From contig CASFPB010000012.1 of assembly GCA_949296605.1 (NCBI GenBank), positions 1-42,840 on the forward strand: DNA of 42,840 nucleotides. Reading direction: 5' to 3'. How positions within the stretch are numbered: position 1 is the stretch's first letter; each line of letters opens with the position of its first letter. A model generated the notes under the pieces. That model did no database searches. It had not been told where the DNA came from and saw nothing but the letters and a program-made list of their open reading frames with translations. A program made the translations under genes and the position numbers. The DNA is from an uncultured bacterium (lineage in GTDB: Bacteria; Bacillota_I; Bacilli_A; RF39; UBA660). This document shows positions 8,353 to 16,146 of this stretch, in pieces.

Positions 8353-9183
8353 ATGATGAATTTCATCTATGAATTATATCAAAACGATAATTTTGTTTTA
8401 TATTTAACAATTGCATTAGTAGTATTAATTATCCTTTTTGTAGTAGTTTTATTCTTTGGAAAAAGAGATCAAAAATTAGAAGAAACTAGAAAATTACAAA
8501 AGATAGATGTTGATGCATTTAAAGAAGAACCAAAAGAAAAAGAAAAATTGGAAGTAAAAGAAAATATTGAACAAAGTGAGGCTGAAGATATAGAGACTCA
8601 AAAAGTTGCCGATAATATATATTCAGTTGAAAATAATGATGAACCTAGTAAAGAAACATTTTCTTTACCTAATAATGCGAATGAACCAGATATTAATGTT
8701 ACAATATTTGAACCTATTTTAAAAGAAGAAAAAGAAGTAGAGGATGATATTGTATTACCTGAAAAAACAGAAATAAAGAATATTAGGAAACCTTTATTAG
8801 ATGATAATGAAGAAAGTAAACCAATTAGTTTTGATGAATTAAATAAAATTAATTTTGATGAAGCTGGATTAGAAAAAGATTTGAATGAATTAGAAAGTAT
8901 TAAAAATGAGTTTAATAAAATAAAAGTTCCTGAATTAGAAAAAAAAGATGAAAAAATTGAAAATAATTCATACAAACCTGGGCCTCAAATATTTAGCTCT
9001 GTATTTGTAAATAAAGAAGATTCGATAAATAATACTGTTAAAGAAGAAAATAAGCCAATTTTTGAAGAAAAAAATGAAGAAATAAAAGAAAATGTCGAAG
9101 CTCCACGTGAAAAGTTATTTACGATTGTAGATGATGATATTGATGATATTGATTTGCCAAGTTTAAAAAGTAATAACAATTAA
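8353..9183 (+). CDS. Membrane-anchored acidic low-complexity protein, unknown function
   Basis: A 276-residue protein with a single N-terminal membrane helix (about 16-37) followed by a basic GKRDQK stop-transfer and then ~235 residues of Glu/Lys/Asn-rich, probably disordered sequence. Positive-inside rule places the long tail in the cytoplasm. Two more conserved-looking islands stand out: YKPGPQIFSSVFVN (about 208-221) and an acidic ending FTIVDDDIDDIDLPSLK (about 256-272), which look like short binding motifs. The topology recalls ZipA-type tethers, but there is no FtsZ-binding domain. It has AGAGGTG before an ATGATG start (second ATG at 8356 also possible), a -10-like GATAAT at 8314-8319, and a terminator before parE. 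I do not recognise the family. Confidence 0.7.
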   Translation: MMNFIYELYQNDNFVLYLTIALVVLIILFVVVLFFGKRDQKLEETRKLQKIDVDAFKEEPKEKEKLEVKENIEQSEAEDIETQKVADNIYSVENNDEPSKETFSLPNNANEPDINVTIFEPILKEEKEVEDDIVLPEKTEIKNIRKPLLDDNEESKPISFDELNKINFDEAGLEKDLNELESIKNEFNKIKVPELEKKDEKIENNSYKPGPQIFSSVFVNKEDSINNTVKEENKPIFEEKNEEIKENVEAPREKLFTIVDDDIDDIDLPSLKSNNN

Positions 9184-9189
9184 GTTATA

Positions 9190-9222
9190 ATAGTCAATAA
9201 ATGATATTGACTATTTTATTTT
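9190..9222 (+). terminator. Intrinsic terminator before parE
   Basis: A perfect 10-bp stem (9190-9199 with 9205-9214) and 5-nt loop, followed by a T-rich run. It separates the acidic protein gene from the parE promoter. Confidence 0.75.
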
Positions 9223-9224
9223 TG

Positions 9225-9254
9225 TTGATTTTTAGGGAAATTTATTGTTATAAT
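9225..9254 (+). promoter_or_regulatory. Promoter of parE-parC
   Basis: TTGATT (9225-9230) and TATAAT (9249-9254) with an 18-bp spacer, immediately followed by AGGTGA (9260-9265) and the parE ATG at 9273. The leader is therefore only about 10-15 nt long. Confidence 0.7.
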
Positions 9255-9272
9255 GGTCTAGGTGAATAAAAA

Positions 9273-11180
9273 ATGGCAAAATATGATGAATCATCTATTA
9301 AAATACTTGAAGGTTTAGAAGCTGTTAGAAAAAGACCTGGTATGTATATAGGTTCAACAGATAAAAGGGGACTACATCATTTAGTGTGGGAAATTGTTGA
9401 TAATGCAATAGATGAAGTAATAAATGGCTATGGAAATTATATAAAAGTAATAATTAATAAAGATAAAAGTATAACTGTTGCTGATAATGGTAGAGGTGTT
9501 CCAATTGGAATGCATGAATCTGGAAAAAGCACTCCTGAAGTAATTTATACAATTCTTCATGCTGGTGGAAAATTTAGTGAAAGTGGATATAAAGTAAGTG
9601 GAGGACTTCATGGTGTTGGAGCATCAGTTGTAAATGCTTTAAGTAAAGAAATGCAAGTTGTAATTTATAGAGATGGATTAATATCTACAATAGAATTTGA
9701 AAACGGAGGAAAAGTCAAAAGCCCTTTAAAAACTGTTGGAAAAAGTAATAAAACAGGAACTATTGTCCGATTTTTACCCGATTTTGAAATATTCAAAAAT
9801 TGTAATTTTTCTTATACAACAATATGTGAAAGAATGCAAGAAAGTGCATTTTTATTAAGTGGTTTAACAATAGAAGTTATTGATGAAGAAGATAAAAAAC
9901 AAGTAAAATATCATTATGATAATGGCCTTGTTAGTTTTATTGATTATATGAATGAAGGAAAAAATACTTTGCATAAAGTAATAAATTTTAATGCAATAAA
10001 GCAAAATATTGAAGTAAATATTGCAATGCAATATACTGATTCATATAATGAAAATATATTATCATTTGTAAATAATGTTAAAACAATTGATGGTGGTTCT
10101 CATGAAGTTGGCTTTAAAACTGGTATAACGAAAGCCTTTAATGATTATGCTAAAAACAATAATATATTTAAAACAAAAGATGGTAATTTAGATGGAGCAG
10201 ATGTTAGAGAAGGTTTATCTGCAATAATTAGTTTAAAAATACCAGAAGAACTTTTACAGTTTGAAGGCCAAACTAAGGGTAAATTGGGAACACCAGAAGC
10301 AAGAAGCGTTACAGAAAGCGTTATTTATGAATCACTTAAATTTTATTTAGAGGAAAATAAAGAAGTTGCTATGAGTATACTTGATAAAGCAATGAAAAGT
10401 AAAATAGCTCGCGAAGCAGCAAGAAAAGCAAGAGAAGAAGCAAGAAATGGTAAAACTAAAAATAAACAAGAAAGAAATTTATCAAACAAACTTGCTCCTG
10501 CTCAAAGTAAAAATTCTAAAATAAACGAATTATTTTTAGTAGAAGGTGATTCAGCAGGTGGTTCTGCAAAAGGCGGAAGAGATAGAAAATTTCAGGCAAT
10601 ACTACCATTAAGAGGAAAAGTTATTAATAGTGAGAAAACTAGTATTGAAGAATTAATGAAAAATGAAGAAATTAATACACTTATATATACAATTGGAGCA
10701 GGTGTTGGGCAAGATTTTGATATAGTTGATTCTAATTATGATAAGGTTATAATAATGACAGATGCTGATGTTGATGGTGCTCACATACAGATTTTATTAC
10801 TTACATTCTTTTATCGTTATATGCGTCCTTTAATAGAAAATGGGAAACTTTATATTGCTATGCCTCCTTTATATAAACTAGATTATGGAAAGAAAAGATA
10901 TTATGCTTATACTGATGAAGAACTAGAGGAAATAAAAAAAGAAAATACTGGAAAATATTCAATTCAAAGATATAAAGGGTTGGGTGAAATGAATCCAGAT
11001 CAATTATGGGATACTACAATGAATCCAGAAACTAGAAGTTTGATTAGAGTAACTATAACTGATGCTGCACTTGCAGATAAAAGAGTAAATGTTTTAATGG
11101 GAGATAAGGTAGAACCAAGAAAAGAATGGATTAATGAAAATGTGGTATTTACTATGGAAGATAACTATCGAGCTATTTAA
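9273..11180 (+). CDS. parE: DNA topoisomerase IV subunit B
   Basis: A 635-residue type IIA topoisomerase ATPase subunit that, with ParC, decatenates daughter chromosomes. The GHKL ATPase has the general-base E40, N44 in IVDNAIDE and D71 in DNGRG; the toprim domain has EGDSAGG near 424 and the metal-binding DADVDG near 497; PLRGKV and YKGLGEM are present. It is ParE rather than GyrB because the next gene, 18 bp downstream, is a ParC-type subunit and the C-terminus (VEPRKEWINENV) is the short Gram-positive ParE type. No intein or large insert. RBS AGGTGA at 9260-9265 supports the ATG. Confidence 0.96.
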   Translation: MAKYDESSIKILEGLEAVRKRPGMYIGSTDKRGLHHLVWEIVDNAIDEVINGYGNYIKVIINKDKSITVADNGRGVPIGMHESGKSTPEVIYTILHAGGKFSESGYKVSGGLHGVGASVVNALSKEMQVVIYRDGLISTIEFENGGKVKSPLKTVGKSNKTGTIVRFLPDFEIFKNCNFSYTTICERMQESAFLLSGLTIEVIDEEDKKQVKYHYDNGLVSFIDYMNEGKNTLHKVINFNAIKQNIEVNIAMQYTDSYNENILSFVNNVKTIDGGSHEVGFKTGITKAFNDYAKNNNIFKTKDGNLDGADVREGLSAIISLKIPEELLQFEGQTKGKLGTPEARSVTESVIYESLKFYLEENKEVAMSILDKAMKSKIAREAARKAREEARNGKTKNKQERNLSNKLAPAQSKNSKINELFLVEGDSAGGSAKGGRDRKFQAILPLRGKVINSEKTSIEELMKNEEINTLIYTIGAGVGQDFDIVDSNYDKVIIMTDADVDGAHIQILLLTFFYRYMRPLIENGKLYIAMPPLYKLDYGKKRYYAYTDEELEEIKKENTGKYSIQRYKGLGEMNPDQLWDTTMNPETRSLIRVTITDAALADKRVNVLMGDKVEPRKEWINENVVFTMEDNYRAI

Positions 11181-11198
11181 GTTAGGATTGGTGATACA

Positions 11199-13694
11199 AT
11201 GGAAAATATTTTAAAAAGAATTGAGAATTATTCCCTTGAAGAAATAATGGGGGATAGGTTTGCTAAATACGCTAAGGAAATAATACAAGATAGAGCAATC
11301 CCTGATGTTCGAGATGGTTTAAAGCCAGTTCAAAGAAGAATTTTGTATGCAATGTATAAAATGGGAAATACTTGGGATAAAGGTTATTTAAAGTGTGCTA
11401 CAACTGTTGGTGATGTTTTAGGTAAATACCATCCACATGGTGATTCATCTGTATATGATGCAATGGTTAGAATGTCGCAATGGTGGAAACAAAGTAATAT
11501 TTTAATAGATATTCATGGAAATAATGGTTCAATGGATGGAGATCCACCAGCTGCATATCGTTATACTGAAGCAAGACTTGCTAAAATTAGTGGAGAGTTA
11601 TTAAAAGATTTAGATAAAGAAACAGTTGCATGGGCACCAAATTTTGATGATAGATTATTAGAACCCACTGTTTTACCTGCAAAATTTCCAAATTTACTCG
11701 TAAATGGTGCTAATGGTATATCAGCAGGTTATGCAACAAACATTCCTCCGCACAATTTAGGTGAAATAATTGATGCAACTATAAAAAGAATTGATTCACC
11801 AAATTGTTATTTAGACACAATATTAGAAATAGTAAAAGGGCCGGATTTTCCAACTGGTGGTATCGCTGAAGGAAAAGATGGAATAATTGATGCATTTAAA
11901 ACTGGTAGAGGAAAAGTAATAGTTCAATGTAAATATGAATTTAAAAAAGAAAAAGGAAAAGATCAAATAATTATAAGTGAAATACCATTTGATGTAAATA
12001 AATGGAATTTAGTAAGTAAAATAGAAAGTATTAGAATTGATAAAAAAATAGAAGGTATAGCAGAAGTTCGTGATGAAACTGATAGAGAAGGCCTAAGAAT
12101 TGTAATTGATTTAAAAAGTGGCGCAAACAAAGAATTAATATTAAAGTATTTACTTAAAAATACAGAATTACAAATATCATACAATTACAATATGGTTGCT
12201 ATAGTTAATAGAACACCAAAAACTCTAGGTTTAATAGAAATATTAGATGCATACATTGCTCATCAAAAAGAAGTAATAATTAAAAGGACACAATTTGATT
12301 TAGCTTTTTATCAAAAAAATTATCATATAGTTACAGGTTTAATAAAAGCTATATCCATATTAGATGAAGTAATAAAAACTATAAGAAGTAGTAAAAATAA
12401 AGGGGATGCTAAAAATAATTTAGTAGATAAATATGGATTTACTTTTGAACAAGCAGAAGCAATAGTTACTTTGCAACTTTATAGATTAACTAATACAGAT
12501 ATTGTAACATTAGAAGAAGAATGTGAAAAATATCAAGGATTAATAAAAGACTGTGAAGAAATATTAAATGATGAAAATAAACTTAAAAATGTAATGAAAA
12601 GTGAATTAAGAGAAGTAAAGAAAAATTATGCAACACCTAGAAAAACAGAAATAAGAGATGAAGTAACTGATATTAAAGTTGATATTAAAGAAATGATACC
12701 AAATGAAAAAGTAGTTGTAGTAGTTACAAATGATGGATATGTAAAAAGAGTAAGCTTTAAAAGCTATAATTCATCAACTGAAGAAACTACATTAAAACCT
12801 GGCGATTTTGTTAGAAGTAAATATTTTGTTACAACATTAGATACTTTATTATTGTTTACAAACTTAGGAAATTATTTATATATTCCTATTCATAAATTAG
12901 CAGAATCTAAATGGAAGGAATTAGGAAAACATATAAGCAATACAATAGTTATAAAAGAAAATGAAAAAATAATATCTAGTATGATTTTAAAAGATAAAAC
13001 TAAGAATGTAGTAATGTTTACTAAAAATGGATTAGTTAAACAAGTTGCTTTAAAAGACTTTGAAGTTACGAGATATTCTAAGCCAATGACATCAATTAAG
13101 CTTAAAGAAAATGATGAACTTGTAAATGTAACAATAGCAAAAGAAAATGTATTATTAATAACTAATAATGGTTTTTATCTTAGATTTAAAACTGATGAAA
13201 TTCCAACTGTGGGAGTTAAAGCTAGTGGAGTAAAAGGAATTAATTTAAAAGATGACTATGTAGTAAGTGCTAGTTCAATTATGGAAGAATATGAATATTT
13301 AAATATATTTACTAATTATAAAACTGGTAAAAGAATTAAGTTAAATGAATTGACTATTTCTAATAGAGCTAAAAAAGGTTCAATGTTATATAAAAAAGTT
13401 AAAACAAAAGATTATAAAGTTAATTTTGCTTATTTAACTACAAGTAAAGATATTAATATAATAAAATCAGATAATGATATAAGTGAATTAAAAAATAGTG
13501 AAATACCAATAATGGATTTAATTAGCACAGGAAGTCAAATAACTAAGAAAAATGTTGATGTATGGGCATTAAAACCAATAGAAGTAAACTTAATAAATAA
13601 AAGTGTAGAAATAGAAGAAGATAAAAAAGAAGAAAAGAAAGAAAATACTCAGTTATCTTTTGATACATTTAATATAGAAGATTTTAAAATATAG
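11199..13694 (+). CDS. parC: DNA topoisomerase IV subunit A
   Basis: An 831-residue breakage-reunion subunit. The N-terminal QDRAIPDVRDGLKPVQRR block, the quinolone-region HPHGDSSVYDAMVR (80-93) and the GNNGSMDGD motif precede the catalytic tyrosine Y122 in AYRYTEARL. The middle is a long coiled-coil region and the C-terminal ~330 residues form the beta-pinwheel (repeated VVVVTNDG and VVMFTKNG type blades) followed by an acidic-lysine tail. Ser83/Ser84 and Asp87 are present at the quinolone-sensitive positions, so the sequence looks wild-type there. It is 18 bp after parE with GGTGA as RBS and ends at a strong terminator hairpin. Confidence 0.96.
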   Translation: MENILKRIENYSLEEIMGDRFAKYAKEIIQDRAIPDVRDGLKPVQRRILYAMYKMGNTWDKGYLKCATTVGDVLGKYHPHGDSSVYDAMVRMSQWWKQSNILIDIHGNNGSMDGDPPAAYRYTEARLAKISGELLKDLDKETVAWAPNFDDRLLEPTVLPAKFPNLLVNGANGISAGYATNIPPHNLGEIIDATIKRIDSPNCYLDTILEIVKGPDFPTGGIAEGKDGIIDAFKTGRGKVIVQCKYEFKKEKGKDQIIISEIPFDVNKWNLVSKIESIRIDKKIEGIAEVRDETDREGLRIVIDLKSGANKELILKYLLKNTELQISYNYNMVAIVNRTPKTLGLIEILDAYIAHQKEVIIKRTQFDLAFYQKNYHIVTGLIKAISILDEVIKTIRSSKNKGDAKNNLVDKYGFTFEQAEAIVTLQLYRLTNTDIVTLEEECEKYQGLIKDCEEILNDENKLKNVMKSELREVKKNYATPRKTEIRDEVTDIKVDIKEMIPNEKVVVVVTNDGYVKRVSFKSYNSSTEETTLKPGDFVRSKYFVTTLDTLLLFTNLGNYLYIPIHKLAESKWKELGKHISNTIVIKENEKIISSMILKDKTKNVVMFTKNGLVKQVALKDFEVTRYSKPMTSIKLKENDELVNVTIAKENVLLITNNGFYLRFKTDEIPTVGVKASGVKGINLKDDYVVSASSIMEEYEYLNIFTNYKTGKRIKLNELTISNRAKKGSMLYKKVKTKDYKVNFAYLTTSKDINIIKSDNDISELKNSEIPIMDLISTGSQITKKNVDVWALKPIEVNLINKSVEIEEDKKEEKKENTQLSFDTFNIEDFKI

Positions 13695-13696
13695 TA

Positions 13697-13740
13697 AAAA
13701 TCACTTAGTAAAATCATAAACTTTATTAGGTGATTTTTTA
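13697..13740 (+). terminator. Long hairpin after parC overlapping the ylbD ribosome binding site
   Basis: A 16-bp stem with G-U pairs (13697-13712 with 13722-13737), 9-nt loop and T-run through 13739 forms an intrinsic terminator 3 bp after the parC stop. The AGGTGA at 13728-13733 that serves ylbD lies in the 3' arm, so the hairpin would also hide that RBS. Confidence 0.8.
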
Positions 13741-13741
13741 T

Positions 13742-14104
13742 ATGAAAAATGAAGAATTTAAAAGATTTGTTAGAACAAAACCTGAATTAATAAAGTATGT
13801 TCAAAGTGGTGAAATGACATGGCAAAAATTTTATGAATTATATGATTTATATGGAGAAGATGAATCTGTATGGAGTAAATATATACTAAATAATGATCGA
13901 GGTATTAACGATAGTATAAGTAAAATTACAAATATGGTTAAAAGTGTAGATGTAGATTCAATTAAAAGTCATATTAATACTGCTCAAAAGGCAATAGATT
14001 TTGTGCAAGATTTAACTAAAAAAACACCTCCATCAAATTTAGGCAATAATTTAAATAAAGGACCAGTTTCACCAAGGCCTTTAAATAAATTTTTTGAGGA
14101 TTAA
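13742..14104 (+). CDS. ylbD: YlbD-like putative coat protein
   Basis: A 120-residue protein whose first 50 residues match the YlbD family pattern: EEFKRFVRTKPELIKYV, then a GEMTWQKFYELY helix and a LYGEDESVWSKY segment. The rest is a predicted amphipathic helix (SITK...TAQKAIDFVQDL) and a Pro/Asn-rich tail. In Bacillus YlbD is listed as a putative spore coat protein and sits next to ylbE, as here. I start it at the ATG at 13742; the GTG at 13730 falls in the hairpin stem. The RBS AGGTGA (13728-13733) is buried in the parC terminator hairpin. The stop overlaps the ylbE start (TAATG). The coat role is known only from Bacillus. Confidence 0.75.
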   Translation: MKNEEFKRFVRTKPELIKYVQSGEMTWQKFYELYDLYGEDESVWSKYILNNDRGINDSISKITNMVKSVDVDSIKSHINTAQKAIDFVQDLTKKTPPSNLGNNLNKGPVSPRPLNKFFED

Positions 14105-14325
14105 TGGAAAAGTATTTACAAATGGCTTTTAGATCAAATGTTAAGGATTATAATCGTCTTAAAGAAAACTCATATTATATAAAAGATTTAAATAGAGGGA
14201 TAGTTGATTATAAAAATTTTGTAGAAAATATGAAGCTTAAGTATAAAGAACGAGTAACTGATAAAATTAGTAATGTAATGGATAATATGGAAATGATTAA
14301 TTCAGTTTTAAGTGTGTTAAAATAA
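14104..14325 (+). CDS. ylbE: YlbE-like protein
   Basis: A 73-residue soluble helical protein resembling YlbE: an N-terminal YLQMAFRSN segment, the NSYYIKDLNR block corresponding to the family PYWYRKLSR region, and a C-terminal helix (VTDKISNVMDNMEMINSVLSVL) corresponding to the family IPDKVEKLSNSVQMA region. Function is not known. It overlaps the ylbD stop by one base (TAATG) with GAGG just upstream, indicating translational coupling, and the ylbD-ylbE order is that of Bacillus. Confidence 0.75.
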   Translation: MEKYLQMAFRSNVKDYNRLKENSYYIKDLNRGIVDYKNFVENMKLKYKERVTDKISNVMDNMEMINSVLSVLK

Positions 14326-14336
14326 ATGATAAAATA

Positions 14337-14365
14337 TTGACTAAATATAAAAATTATTGTAATAT
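14337..14365 (+). promoter_or_regulatory. Promoter of the pilin gene
   Basis: TTGACT (14337-14342) and TAATAT (14360-14365) with a 17-bp spacer lie 28 bp upstream of the pilin ATG. GAGGTG follows as RBS. Confidence 0.65.
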
Positions 14366-14392
14366 TTAAACATAGAGAGGTGCATACAAAAA

Positions 14393-14917
14393 ATGAAAAA
14401 TAATATGAAAGATTTAAGAGGGTTTACCTTAATAGAATTATTAGCAGTTATAGTAGTATTAGCAATAATCATGTTAATTGCTGTAAATGCAGTATTACCA
14501 CAAATGGCAAAGGCCAGAAGATCATCATTTGCAATTGAAGCAAATGGAGCAATTGATGCAGCTCAGTCATATTATATGAGTCAAAATTTAGTTGGTGGAA
14601 ATGGGCTACCTACTACAGAGGGTGGGGTTGCATGTGTAACAATAAAACAATTATACGATGCGGGTCAAACAGAATTAAATCCTGAAAACGGCTATGAAGG
14701 AAAAGTTGTTGTTAAAAAACAAGGAAACATATATCTTTATCGCGTATATTTGAATAAATCTGATTCATTAATGATTGTAAATAAAGGAGTTTCTGGTGAT
14801 GGAACTGCTGAAAACCCATACAATAACTATGATATAACAGAAGCTCATGTTGAAGATTATGATTCTAGTGTTGATGCTAAATTGAGTTGTAAAAATGATG
14901 GTTCAGATTGGGAATAA
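14393..14917 (+). CDS. Type IV pilin-like protein with prepilin cleavage motif
   Basis: A 174-residue class III signal peptide protein. The short basic leader ends at G10, cleavage would be before F11, and FTLIELLAVIVVLAIIMLIA gives the conserved Glu at mature position 5 and the N-terminal pilin helix. The C-terminal globular domain contains two cysteines (in VACVTIKQL and KLSCKNDG), which could form the C-terminal disulfide loop known from pilins and pseudopilins. No pilus assembly ATPase, platform protein or peptidase is nearby, so the machinery must be encoded elsewhere. It has its own promoter, GAGGTG RBS and a terminator, so it is a monocistronic unit. A competence pseudopilin, a major pilin or a pseudopilin of a secretion system are all possible. 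Confidence 0.85.
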   Translation: MKNNMKDLRGFTLIELLAVIVVLAIIMLIAVNAVLPQMAKARRSSFAIEANGAIDAAQSYYMSQNLVGGNGLPTTEGGVACVTIKQLYDAGQTELNPENGYEGKVVVKKQGNIYLYRVYLNKSDSLMIVNKGVSGDGTAENPYNNYDITEAHVEDYDSSVDAKLSCKNDGSDWE

Positions 14918-14946
14918 AAAAATATAAATAGTTATCGTAAAAATTT

Positions 14947-14975
14947 AATAGCTTTTACAAAAGCTATTTTTTTGT
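14947..14975 (+). terminator. Intrinsic terminator of the pilin gene
   Basis: A 9-bp stem (14947-14955 with 14960-14968), 4-nt loop and a run of seven T (14967-14973). A TATAAT (14976-14981) for the next gene starts right behind it. Confidence 0.85.
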
Positions 14976-14998
14976 TATAATTTTTATGGTGAAGTAAA

Positions 14999-15880
14999 AT
15001 GATTATAGGATCACATGTTAATTTTGGTAGTGAGCAATTATTAGGCTCTGCTAAACAAGCTGTAAGTTTTGGAGCAAATACATTTATGTTTTATACTGGT
15101 GCTCCTCAAAATACAATTAGAAAAGATATAAAAGATGATTTAACTGATGAAGCAATAAAATATATGAAAGAAAATAATATTGATATTAATAATGTAATAT
15201 GTCATGCACCTTATATTATTAATTTAGCAAATAAAGAAAAAGAAGATTCTTGGAATTTTTCAATTAGTTTTTTGAAAAATGAAATAAATAGAATTACCAA
15301 AATGGGAATTAATTATATAGTTGTGCATCCTGGCAATGCATTAAAAATTGATAGAATGGAAGCATTAAATAATATTGCAGAAGCTATAAATAATATAATT
15401 ACCATAGATACAAAGCCAATGATACTTTTAGAAACTATGGCTGGAAAAGGAACAGAATGTGGAATAAATACATATGAAATAAATGAAATATTAAATAAAG
15501 TTAATTTAAAGGAAAAAGTTGGAGTATGTTTAGATACTTGTCATTTAAATGATTCTGGAATAGATATATCAAAATTTGATGAATATTTAAATGAATTTGA
15601 TGAAAAAATAGGAATTGAAAAAATAAAATGTGTTCATGTAAATGATAGTAAAAATGAAATTGGAACACATAAAGACAGACATGCAAATTTAGGTTATGGA
15701 ACAATAGGATTTGAAAACTTAATTAATGTTATTTATAATACAAGATTAAAAAGTGTTCCTAAAATATTAGAAACACCTTGGATTGGAGAATATCCTCCAT
15801 ATAAAATAGAAATAGATATGATAAAAAGTAAAAAATTTAATCCTAATTTAGAAGAAGAGGTAAATAAGTTATATGAATGA
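14999..15880 (+). CDS. nfo: Endonuclease IV (AP endonuclease)
   Basis: A 293-residue TIM-barrel AP endonuclease of base excision repair. All nine trinuclear zinc ligands can be placed by comparison with E. coli Nfo: H69, H110, E145, D179, H182, H213, D226, H228 and E258, within motifs HAPY, VVHPG, LLETMAGKG, LDTCH, VHVNDSK, DRHANLGYG and LETP. Length and motifs are normal. TATAAT (14976-14981) and GGTGAAG (14988-14994) give a very short leader. The 3' end overlaps by 12 bp the 3' end of the convergent DUF2624-like gene. Confidence 0.96.
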   Translation: MIIGSHVNFGSEQLLGSAKQAVSFGANTFMFYTGAPQNTIRKDIKDDLTDEAIKYMKENNIDINNVICHAPYIINLANKEKEDSWNFSISFLKNEINRITKMGINYIVVHPGNALKIDRMEALNNIAEAINNIITIDTKPMILLETMAGKGTECGINTYEINEILNKVNLKEKVGVCLDTCHLNDSGIDISKFDEYLNEFDEKIGIEKIKCVHVNDSKNEIGTHKDRHANLGYGTIGFENLINVIYNTRLKSVPKILETPWIGEYPPYKIEIDMIKSKKFNPNLEEEVNKLYE

Positions 15881-16129
15881 TTTAAATTTTTGATAATATT
15901 CATCAAAAATTTTTTTAACTTTGTAAAAATTTTCTTCACTAAATTGGTTTTTATAACGATTTATATCAAATACATTAGGGTTTTTTAAAATGTCTTGCCA
16001 ATTTTTCTTTAAAAATTCATAAGTAAAATTTAACTCACTCTCAGATAAAAATACATTTTTTTTAATGGCAAAATTGTTAACGTCTTCTTTTTTTAACATA
16101 TTCATATATCTTTCAATTATATTATACAT
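15869..16129 (-). CDS. DUF2624 (YqfT-like) small protein
   Basis: An 86-residue soluble helical protein. The pattern of the core (VNNFAIKKNVFLSESELNF, a DILKNPNVFDINRYKNQF segment, and a terminal VKKIFDEYYQKF) resembles the DUF2624/YqfT family, whose gene directly follows nfo (yqfS) in Bacillus. Here it is the neighbour of nfo but on the opposite strand, converging with a 12-bp overlap. I place the start at the ATG at 16129 because AGGTGA (16135-16140 on the minus strand) is 5 nt upstream; the GTG at 16138 is part of that RBS. Function is unknown; the family call rests on pattern and neighbourhood. Confidence 0.6.
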   Translation of the reverse strand: MYNIIERYMNMLKKEDVNNFAIKKNVFLSESELNFTYEFLKKNWQDILKNPNVFDINRYKNQFSEENFYKVKKIFDEYYQKFKSFI

Positions 16130-16146
16130 GCATATCACCTAATATA

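Noticed and set aside
8598-9179. Minus-strand open frames inside the acidic membrane-anchored protein gene
   Set aside because: They are antisense shadows of a repetitive Glu/Lys gene, rich in Ser/Leu/Phe, with no RBS and no domain-like features.
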